Below, piece after piece: positions 21,393-30,503 of a stretch of 64,000 bases of DNA. The stretch's first letter is position 1, and each line of letters opens with the position of its first letter. The stretch is from Neofusicoccum parvum (taxonomy: Eukaryota > Ascomycota > Dothideomycetes > Botryosphaeriales > Botryosphaeriaceae): the NCBI GenBank assembly GCA_020912385.1, contig CP087217.1:62001-126000 (forward strand), written 5' to 3'. Made by a program: the position numbers and the translations under genes. Under the pieces are notes generated by a model. That model had not been told where the DNA came from and made no database searches. It saw only the letters and a list, made by a program, of their open reading frames with translations.

Positions 21393-24300
21393 CTAGGTTG
21401 ACAGTGTGTCTGCCTGCTGGTTCCGGGCGCTAATATCCGTAAAGAAGCGAGATTCTTCTACGAACTTTGCGAAGAGGATAGCCCCTTTTGGTGTGGCTAG
21501 AGTTATAGGGATAATGTCCCTCGGCTTGCCTCGAAGGCAGTTTGTTCGTTTACGGGCGTGTCTACAGAATGTAAAGTGTATCGTTGTTTTTGGCCGCCTA
21601 CAGCGGCAGAGGTTATCTTGTTCAGTGTGGCGGAAACGTTCGTGGTACGCCTGGAAGTCTCCATGGCCTGATCGTGCAGCCAGTAGGTGACCTAGTGTCT
21701 TTCTAGGGAGGAGGAGTTCTGGTGGAGCACCCTTTACCAAAGGGATTTCTAGGTCCTGGTAGGATTTTAGGGCGTTTTCTATCCACCACTGTTCGAAGCT
21801 TTCGTGCGCTCGTTCCTTTACAATCCTCTTGATCTTTGCTACTGTCAGTGGTATGTCTGGAGGAGCAGAGGATGCGGCGCCCTATTTGGCCAGGCGGTCA
21901 GCTTCTTCGTTGCCTGGAATTCCTTGGTGTCCCGGAATCCAGTAGATTATGATTTCTCCTGGTTAGATGCTGGGTGCTCGTTTGCGTCGTTTCCACAGTG
22001 TCGCTAGTTGTCGGATCCTAAGGATGCTCCCTTGGCTGGTATCGGTAGGGGTTCCTTCTAGTGCCCTACAGGCCGCTTCCTGGTTATCAAGGAGGACGTA
22101 GATGTTCGTTGCCCTTTGCGTATCCGCCCGCTGCGCGGCTGCCCTTATTCCTGCCTCGATAGCGATGATCTCTGCATCATAGACCTCGGCCGCTGTGCCT
22201 AGGCTTTAGTAGCCCTCACAGACTTTATATCCGCGTTGGAAGCCCACGTATCCTAGCCCAGTGTTGCCAGCTGCATCCTGGGACCCATCAGTGTAGAGGG
22301 TAATATCAGTGGGTGGGATTGATGAGACCTATCGCATGGTGTCTACGGTTGTCTCAGAGCTTCTTGTCTGCTGTGTCCGGGTAGTGTGCTTAGGTTCAAG
22401 GAGTAGAGGTCTTTCGCTCTCTGGAAGAAGTCGTGCTGTTCTAAGTAGTCTGGTTTGTTCTTTCCCCTTTGTATGAGTAACTAGAGGGTGGTTCTCGTCA
22501 AGGGTGCGAAGCCTGGCTGCGTATCTTAGCCGGATTGTCTCCAGCATGACTTCTGCAGGAGGAATGCCGGCCTCCCTATTTAGGGCTGGCGTAGGCGTTG
22601 TACGGAATACTGGTAGTATAGCTCTTAGTGCTGTGTTAACTGTTATGTTGATACGTCTCACGAGCGACTTGCTTAGAGTTGAGACCTCTCCTTGTTTCTT
22701 AGCCGAGTATCGTGTGGGGCCTGGCCACCATGCCTCTGCTCCGAAGAAAGCTACTGTGATAATGTATGCGCGGACTGCGTGCCGGAGGAGTCCCGCCTGC
22801 GCTCCATGCTGTGTGTTCCTAAGAGTACGGAGGTGTTCTGCTACCTTTATTGCCTTTCCTGTCCAGTGCTCTACGTGTGTCCGGAAAGAGAGTCGCTTGT
22901 CTAAGAAGATTCCTAGCCATCTGGTTGCTTTGTTAGGCAAGATGTTGAGGGATTCGAGTTTTAATCTTAGGTTAGAAGGTCCGTTCTTCCGCGTGAAGTG
23001 TTGGAGCTCGCACTTCTCCAGATCAAAGGAGATGCTGTTTTGAGTTCCCCATTCGAGGGCTGCTTCGAGATTTGTTGCTAGTTTTGCTGTTGACCTCTCC
23101 AGTGTGGACCCAGTCCTAAGGAAGGCTACATCGTCTGCGTAGCCGAAGGCTTGTTTTGGGCTGTTCAGCTTAAAGAGAGGTTCAAGGTAGAGTATAAAGA
23201 GGACGGGAGAGGCTGGTGAGCCCTGGGGGAGCCCGTAGCTAAGCGGCCTCTCTGCGGTCGTTATGTCCTCAAAGCGGATCTTTGCTGTACGCTCGGCCAT
23301 AAAGCTGCTTGTCCAGCTGACTATCTCGTGCGGCCAGCCCTGCTCTCGGAGTCTTGCTTGTAGTCTGCCCGGGAGGACGGTATCGAATGCTCCTTTAACG
23401 TCGAGCGTAAGAAGTGAGGCAGTGAGTCCTTAGTCGAGGGCCTTCTCGATGTCGTGGATCACGCAGCTAACCAGGTCTGTCGCCGATCGCTTAGGGAGCG
23501 CCCTGAATTGTTGTGGATTGAGTACTCCTTGTTATATTGCCGTGAGGCTGAGGCGTCTGGCGACTAGGCGTTCAAGCCCTTTACCGAGGCAGGAGAGGAG
23601 GGAGATGGGTCTCCAGGCTCTAGGGCTTGTAAGGTTCCTTTTTCCAGGTTTTTCGAGCATTACCACTTCCGCGGTGCGGAATGGCTTGGGGTGATACCCT
23701 TCCTGAAGACAGAGGTTGTAAAGTTTAGTGATGTACTCTTGGATGGTTACCCAGATTGTTTGTAGGACTTGGACGGTAATTCCATCGGCTCCTAGAGCCG
23801 TGTTTGATGTATGTAGAATTGCGTCTCTGGCTTCTTCTTTCGTTACCCCTAGGCGGACTGGGATCTGTTTACGCGGTACTATGGCGGCTTCTATAGGATT
23901 AATATTGTCTGTAGCAGTTCTCCTCTCGAGAGTAGCCTTCCTTAGTGCCTCGGCTTTGTCTCTCGGATCTATATATGTCTCCGAGTCGATCGTTAGGGGC
24001 GGGCTTCGAAGCGGTCCCCTTTGTTTACGCCAGCTTGTGATCTTAAAGATGTCTCTGGAAGTATTGGCGCTATTAACAGTATTCTGCCAGTATTGTCTCT
24101 TCGCATGCTTCACCTCCGCCTGAAGTTGGTGTTTTTCATAGGTTGCTAGGCCGTGTCTCCGTGCTTGACGGTATGCCTGTACCGCGTCCCTACAGGCGTT
24201 CGTCCACCATGGTGCACCTAGGTTCCGAGTGTTTCTTGGGCGGAAAACTCTAGCCATGTTGAGTTGGATGCACTGACTAAGGCTAAGAGCGGCGCCGTCT

Positions 24301-25088
24301 AGGTCATTTCTCTTAGTTGCTGTAAAGGGTGGGAGGGTTTCCGCGACGGCTTGCGTTAGTTTAGAGAGGCCCTCTTCCATGATCCTTAACTTTCCGTTTG
24401 GCGAGGCCCTATTCGGGCCTAGCGGGATCCGGGTGATGATGGTCTCGTGGTCTGAGGTGGTGTGTAAGTGTTCCTCTACGGTTGTGGTGACTCCTAGTAT
24501 ATTGGTGAAGACAAGGTCGATTGTATGGCCTGCCTTATGAGTTGCTGTGTTTGGGAGGGATGTGAGTATTAGTTGTTCCTGTTCGAGCCATTCTACTAGC
24601 TCCGGGGCTCCGTCGGATTTGCGTGCTCCGGATTCCCAGAGGTCATGGTGTGTGTTAAAGTCTCCTGCTATTAAGCAGTTGGCTGGAGGCTTATACTGTA
24701 GGAGGGTTCGGATAACCTCTCCGCTTACGGTCTCGCGTGGCGGCCTGTAGACGTTTACTAGAGTAACTATTTGTTGACAGTGGATTTGAACCCAACAGAT
24801 GTCTGCTGAGAGGGAGGGTCTTAGTTGGGTGGGCTGGAGGTTCCGGCCCTTATTGATGTATGTGAGTACTCTAGGGCGGGTATTCCAGTCATCGTTAGGG
24901 CTAAAAATACTGTAGGCCGGGTGTGTTTTAGTGCGTCTCTTCTCCTGTTGGCTGTGTATCCAGGGTTCTTGAATGAGGATGACGTCTGCGCCTTCCTCAT
25001 ATGCCATACTAAGGGCAATGTCATGATGTGCCTGTCCGTGTGCTACATTTGCTTGGAAGACGTATAGGGATCGATTTCGTCTATGCAT
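21393..25088 (-). pseudogene. LINE-B ORF2: APE endonuclease, reverse transcriptase, RNase H
   Basis: 1231 codons in one frame with six nonsense codons. The domains, N to C, are these. An EEP endonuclease (about 1-230) reads LYVFQANVAHG, VILIQEPW, NCLIAGDFNTHHDLW and TTSDHETII. Reverse transcriptase (about 450-750) reads LGADGITVQVL, LLTLDVKGAFDTV, YGLPQGSPASPVLFILYL and FGYADDVAF. RNase H (about 920-1080) reads ITLYTDGSQDAAGN, AEVYDAEIIAIEAGI and IYWIPGHQGIPGNEEADRL. A terminal Cys/His segment reads LCRCRRPKTTIHFTFC. All catalytic motifs survive. Each stop (in minus order AI-TAA-Q, LD-TAA-G, MR-TAG-V, GY-TAA-S, SI-TAA-P, AK-TAG-G) is one C to T step from Gln. Confidence 0.85.
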
Positions 25089-26508
25089 CTGTATGGTGTT
25101 GGGTGGTGTCTTCGAGTGGAGGGCGACTACTCTCCGCTGGGTTTAGTTGTGCTTCAGGGGTTATCTCCGTATCGTATAGGTTGGCTAGGCGGCTTGCTGC
25201 TGCTCCTACCTTCCTAATAGCCCTAAGAGCTGTTCTGGTGATCCTATTCACTACTCCGCTTCGAATCGTCAGCCGGGCTGGACATGCTATATTGTCTGCT
25301 GGGTGTGGGCCTTCACAATTACAGCATCGGGGGGTTGACTCGCAGATTTCGTGTTCGCGGGAACCGCAGCGAATACATCTCACTGCTCTACTACAGCCGC
25401 GGGTGTCGTGGTATCCATGGCACTTTGCGCATTGAAGGATGTTAACCTTTCGTCGTATCTGTCGGGCCCGTGCGCTTGTCCTAAATAGTTTGAAAGACTT
25501 CACCGGTTGAGTAAAGGAGACTACTAGGGTGCCTTCTAGTGCATCATCTAAGGAGCGTCTAGACCAGTTTGTACGGACGGGATTCTCTCCGGTCTGGGTG
25601 AGTACTTCTTCAGTGATGAGTTGGGAGGTGACCGTATGTCGCTCGCCGTCGAGGCTGATGATCCATCTAGGGGTCTGATCAATCACGTAGGTGTGCTAGA
25701 TTTGTGCCGACTCCGCTTTTCCGCCAATTAGAGGGGCGATGTCATCGGCCCTTTCTTTAATTAATGACGTGGCAGATTCTCCGTTAGGGACGATGGCTAT
25801 CCCTGAGTTGACATGCTGGACCTCGCGTATAATCTCCTTCCCTAGGTCGAGTTGGGTAGTGATCGCTGCCTTAATTGCAAATGGTTGGTGGTTGCGGGCC
25901 GGGTGTCCCGGAGGGAGGCGGATAAAGAGTCTATTGTCCTTAATTTCCTGGGTCTTGGCGGGTTGTTGGGTAGTCGGGCGCGCCGCGTAGGGGGTATCTG
26001 TCCTAGGCCCTCGGGCTGCTACCTCTGCGTAGCTGCGAGGGAGGTTTGAAGCGTGTCTAGATAGGTTGACACCAGTAGGGTTCTGCGTGGGCTTGCTGTT
26101 TGGTTCGCCTATGGGATGTTTCTTGATCGTACTCAGGAGGTCCTTAGTTAGAGCTTGGGCAAACTCTGCTTGGTAGCCGGTAGGAAAGCGTGCTAGCTGC
26201 TGGTCTAGCGTCTTTGCAAATGCTCGGAGCACTTCCTCGCGTGCTTTGGTCTTCTGTTTTTCTTCTTGGATGAGTCCCTGGATCGAGGAGGAGAAGGGGC
26301 CGGAGGGCTGGTCAAGGTCCCATGTGAGTGGGATAGGTGCGAGCCGAATTTGCTTTGTTCTGTTTATAGGCTCTCTGGCTGTATCGCTAGCCATAGTAGC
26401 AGCTTCAGGTGTCAAGTTCCTCCTGCGGAGACGGGCTGGAGGGGTTTTTGGGGTCGTATCCTCCACTGACGACGGGTATGATGGATCAGGAGCCATCGAG
26501 GAACCCAA
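25081..26508 (-). pseudogene. LINE-B ORF1, gag-like protein with zinc knuckles
   Basis: 475 codons with one internal TAG (25693-25695, context ESAQI-stop-HTYVID). The N-terminal half is Pro/Thr-rich and basic, the middle resembles an RNA-binding domain (DNRLFIRLPPGHPARNHQPF), and the C-terminal third has three CCHC knuckles (CAKCHGYHDTRGCSRAVRC, CIRCGSREHEIC, CCNCEGPHPADNIAC). LINE ORF1 proteins coat the element RNA. ORF1 ends in ATGCATAG, overlapping the ORF2 start by 8 nt, which suggests coupled reinitiation. Confidence 0.8.
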
Positions 26509-27070
26509 AGAGGGTGTTTTGAGAGAGGAGAGTGCGTTTTTAGGCGTAGTTTTGGATGTGGACGAGCTTTTTTTGAGGGTTTTGAGGGTTTTTGAGGGTT
26601 TTTGGGGGTTTAGGGTTTACCTTGAGTGGGTACAAGGTAGGGGGAGAGAACAAGTATGAACGAGTACACGTGACTGAGCACTGCGTGCGAAGGCCGTGTT
26701 ACTAATCAATGGTGTAGATTGATTATCGAAGTTGACCACGGAGGGTCAAAGACTAGCTAGAGAGTGAAGCTATATATACTGTAGGAAAGCTATGGCATTC
26801 TGGATCGAAACAGTTGGATCAAAGTAACTGGATCAATGGTGTTGGATGATGATGATGATGATGATGAATTCATAGACCGTCCCAGCCGCCGAAGGCAGCT
26901 ATGCGGCATGCAGCCGGCTCCTCTACACCTGCTAGGCCCGTTTAGGCCTAAGCGAGACAGCGGAGCCTGGCCTACTCTCTATCTATTCTGCGTATCTCTA
27001 CATGTCTCTTGGCGCTACAGCTTCCCGCAGCGCCAATAATCTCCATAAACTATCCCGTCTTCCTCCAGTG

Positions 27071-28702
27071 TCAAGCTTCATGCTGTGTGCGCGATGTCGC
27101 TCCGAATTGCCCAAGGAGCTTGGTTGCCATCATGAACTTTGCTGCTGCTATTGCTGTGCTGCGCTGGCTCAGCAGCTTTCTCAGGTCCGCTGTCCGCGTG
27201 ATCGACCGTCTAAACTGGCCTGGGCAGTGTCCTAGCCTCAGGCTTGCGTTGTACACCGTTGTAAGAGCGGGAATCAGGGCGGGTCCAAGCTGTTGGAGGA
27301 TACCATTCGGGATGCCGTCCGGGCCTGGTGCCTTCCACGGCTTCGCTCTCTGCATGGCCAGCCTCACCTCCTCCGCCGTGACGTCCGGCCAAGGCATCTC
27401 TTGTGGGTAGACAAATCCTTCCATGTCAGACAGGTCCGCTTGCGGGGGCTCGGGGAAGAAGGCCTCCCGGAGGGTGTCGAGTTTCTCCTTTAGCTGTTCT
27501 GCATAGGTCGAGTCCGGCCTCCTTAGAGCTGGCATGTGGCTGGATTGGTTTGCCTCCCGGTTCTGAGCCCACTTGGCCAATCTCCAGATGCCGTTGTCCT
27601 TCGTGGCCGCAGACTCGATCTTTGTCCGATGTTCCTGCTGCAGCGCTTTTTGAATCAGCCTGCCTTTCTTGTTCCTCGTCGAACGGTATCTCTCCCAGTC
27701 GTCCTCCGACCGGGTTCTCTGCCAGATCCTACGCAGCCTCCGCGTCTCCATCTGGGCCTCCTTGCACTCTTTCGTCCACCCTGGCATCGACTGCGGCGAT
27801 ACTCGCAGCGGTGGGGTCGATATCTCAATCGCCTCTTTGATAGCTTTGATCAGGGCGCCCGTGAGGTTCTCGAGTGCCTCAACCGAGCGTGGCGGTTTTG
27901 CTGAAGGGAGGTTTTTCTCGAATATCTGCTTGAGCTTCGTGGTGTTTGTACTTTTCCAGTTCGGACTTGCTTCCGTTGGGCGCCTCGGCGGGGACAGGTC
28001 CATCACCGTACTTATAGGAATGTGGTCCGAGTCTTGCTGGAGGTCCTCTCTCACCTGGCACTTGACTAGGTGCTCAAGGATGCCTGCCGTCATGAATGCT
28101 AGGTCTATGGTGGTTTGGGCGTCGTTTCTCGCGAAGGTGGGGATCGCCGGTGGGGAGGCTAGGCGCAGTGAGAAGCGCTCTAGCAGGTCAGTAAGCTCGT
28201 CTGCCTCTCGATCCTGATGGCTGTACTCGGGTCCCGTCCAGAGCGGGTGGTGGAGATTGAAGTCGCCGAGCACGATATGTTGGTCGGTCGGATGATCTCG
28301 TAGAGCTGCTGCTAGCGTGTGTAGTGGGCTCGTCGCCCCCGTCGTTCGCGGCGGGTTGTACACGTTGTGAATATGGACTGCGTCCCCTGCGTTGCTGTTG
28401 TTCGCGAGCTTAAGATGTAGTGTGCATAGGTCGGATGTGTGGAAGGTCACCGTCCACGATGAGGACGCTATCCGCTTGTTTACGAATATACATGTCCTGG
28501 CGGGACCGTTGAAGTGTAGTAGCTCAAACTCCCTCTTTAGTGGGTGGTATGTCGTGTCTCGGAAGGGGTTCTTCCACGGCTCCTGTAGGGCAATGATGTC
28601 GAACTCGCGTGTCCGCCTGTCCCGGAAGAGGGGAGCCATCACCTTGGTCCTGGATCTCATGACGTTGTACTGTAATATGGAGATCTGCCGGTCTTTAGTC
28701 AT
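27071..28702 (-). pseudogene. LINE-2 ORF2 fragment: endonuclease and RT N-terminus
   Basis: 543 codons without a stop. The endonuclease reads ISILQYNVMRSRTKVM, IIALQEPWKNPF, IVLGDFNLHHPLW and DSDHIPI. RT begins at AKPWKAPGPDGIPNGIL and breaks off after ALTTVYNASLRLGHCPGQFRRS. The palm motifs and RNase H are deleted, and a short unrelated tail follows. The intact frame around the deletion suggests loss by a single event during or after insertion. Confidence 0.75.
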
Positions 28703-30236
28703 CGAGCATCGTAACCTCGTTGCTAGGTGGCTGTATGCTTAGCTGCTGAGCATTCGTGGCTTGCTTAGTCGACATGGCCAGCGCCTCCTCCCGGAGCTGC
28801 TGGCTTGCCCTGATTAGGCTATCGATTTCCTCCTGCCGCTCGCTTCGTATCACCTCGTCTTCAGGCTCGGCGTGCAGTGACCTCGGTCTTCCGCGCTTCC
28901 TGGTCAGGCGTGCTGCCGGAGCTACTGGCGTTTGGTTCGTCATCCGTTCCGTGAGTTGGGCTGTCTGCGTTAGTGTCTGGGTCGTGGTTGATGGTCTCTT
29001 GCCAATAGTCTCGGGGTGAAGGAATGGCCTTATGGCCTTGGCTCTCTCTACCCTGTCCTTCTCTCTCTTCCTCTCCGGGCAGACCGCGCTCCACGCCGTG
29101 TGGGAGCGCTTACACGCGGCGTACTTACGCTCCGCGTTTGGATCCTCCTTCTGGCCGCATTCCTTGGAGCTGTGCTGGCCTGCACAGTAGCCGTAGGCTT
29201 GCGGCGCTTGACACTGGGTTCCTATGTAGCCGTACTTCTAGCAGTTGAAGCACTGCTTGACTTTACATGTCCGGTCGTAGAGCTCGTACGAGAGCATCTC
29301 CGCTTGCCACACCATCCTGCCGGTGATCGCTGCGTTAGCGTCCTCCGCCCTGCTGAATTCTACCACCAGGGACGACGCCCTTTTGTTAGTGGAGGCCTTG
29401 GTCAGCCAGCCCACGTATCTGATTTCGGTATTGGGAAGCAGCGGCTTGTTCTCTGCCTCGAGTAGCTTGATGGCATTCTCCATATCTGAGAGATCTATTG
29501 ACTTGGTATATACGCCGTGCACGATGACACCGTACGTCTGCGTTACGATCCGCGCCGATCCTCTAAAAGTCTCCACCCAGCCGTGTGCGCTTTCTTGCAG
29601 TATCTCTTTCTCTTGCTGGTTCCTTGTGTATACCGCGATGTCCCCGCTCCGGAGCTGCTTCGCCGCGACTACCTGGATCTTGTTTACCTCGGGATCCGTC
29701 TGCGACTTCAGGGCACGGTTGATGCGTTCTTTAAGGTGGGTCGCGGGCTGTGAGCAGAGGTGGCTGATCATCTGCGGGTCCGTAAGCTTGATTACCAGTT
29801 CGCGACACTTCTCGGTCGGGCTCGACGCGAGGTTAGGCTGCGCTTGCGCTGTCGCTGCCGTTCGCAGCGCTGCTACTCGCGCCCAGGTCATGGGGCTCTG
29901 CTGCGTGTTCTGCTGGGAAAGAGGGGCTGCCGTGTTAATAGTGTCAGTAGTGCGCTTGATGGCGCTAGTGTCCTTCTTGATGTCGTTTGCCGTCTGGAGG
30001 ACTGAGCTCATGGCCGCCTTCAGCTCGGCCGGCGTCGGTTGGCCGAGGGCTTTATCGCACAGCTCGATGGCGCTCTCGATCAGCGGGGCGATGGTGTGGT
30101 AGCGGAAGCTACGTCTGTGGTCGCCTGCATCGTCAAGGAGCTGCTTTGCCTGGGTTTTAAGCTGTGCGGCGTGCTCGTAGAGCGAAAGTGGGTTGTCGCC
30201 CGGTCGCAAGGCGTCGGCGACCGCCATAGCGGACAA
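28695..30236 (-). pseudogene. LINE-2 ORF1, gag-like protein
   Basis: From 30236 to 29238 the frame is open (332 codons) with MTWARVAALRTAA, ELVIKLTDPQ and VVAAKQLRSGDIAVYT, then CKVKQCFNC, a TAG, KYGYIGTQC: a CCHC knuckle interrupted at an expected Gln. The frame continues through CGQKEDPNAERKYAACKRSH. A shift between about 29094 and 28943 leads to the basic tail LTRKRGRPRSL, ending in GATGACTAA at 28695. It overlaps the ORF2 start by 8 nt, as in LINE-B. The defects are one stop and one probable frameshift. Confidence 0.7.
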
Positions 30237-30503
30237 TCCGGTATTGGGCGATAGCGGATTGCCTGTAGAGCGGCTTAACGCGTGTTGCAGGGCGATTGCG
30301 CGTGGTTGTGAGGCGTAATTCCAAGAATTCGTTCTCGCTGCAGGTGGTTGTTTTCAATCTTTGAGGATCATATTGATCCAGTGTGGGTCTTTCACGTGAC
30401 CTTCCTAGGGATCACGTGAACCCTCAACTTCTTGCGGGGTTTCGTCGTCACCCCCCTCACTTCTCTACCTCCTCCATAGCGGCTGCGCCGTAACAATAGT
30501 AAC

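Larger units (their letters stand above)
21069..26610 (-). mobile_element. Near full-length Tad1-like LINE (LINE-B)
   Basis: About 5.5 kb with ORF1 (26508-25081) and ORF2 (25088-21393), a TTGA-repeat 3' tail (21069-21090) and a 5' leader of C-rich repeats (about 26560-26607). TAGGGTTTACCTTGA lies on both sides of the LINE-A/LINE-B block (20061-20075 and 26611-26625), a 15-bp target duplication inside the LTR. All its defects are single nonsense changes. The reading frames are otherwise intact, so mutation has been limited. Confidence 0.85.
26850..30345 (-). mobile_element. Tad1-like LINE with internal deletion (LINE-2)
   Basis: About 3.5 kb inside the middle of the broken LTR. The 3' tail is a GAT repeat beside GAATTCAT (26845-26877). 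ORF1 (30236-28695) and the first 540 codons of ORF2 are present, but most of RT and all of RNase H are missing, so the element depends on others for movement. Target duplications could not be fixed exactly because the flanks are short and diverged. Confidence 0.8.
20004..30495 (+). mobile_element. Solo LTR (about 445 bp) broken into three pieces by nested LINEs
   Basis: The LTR starts TGTAACGG at 20004 and ends CCGTAACA at 30495, with ATAGT on both sides (19999-20003 and 30496-30500). Its pieces are 20004-20075, 26611-about 26848 and about 30345-30495. Allowing for the repeated 15 bp they sum to about 445 bp, the length of the intact copy at 7362-7806. They align in order to that copy and to 34574-35052: TTTACCTTGAG, TTGACCACGGAGGGTCAA, TATATACTGTAGG and TGATCCAGTGTGGGTC. 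All sequence between the pieces was inserted later. Confidence 0.85.

Noticed and set aside
21393..25088. Reassigned genetic code (UAR = Gln)
   Set aside because: The stops in mobile ORFs sit at Gln positions, but intact host genes here end in TAA and TAG, so light RIP is the better explanation.
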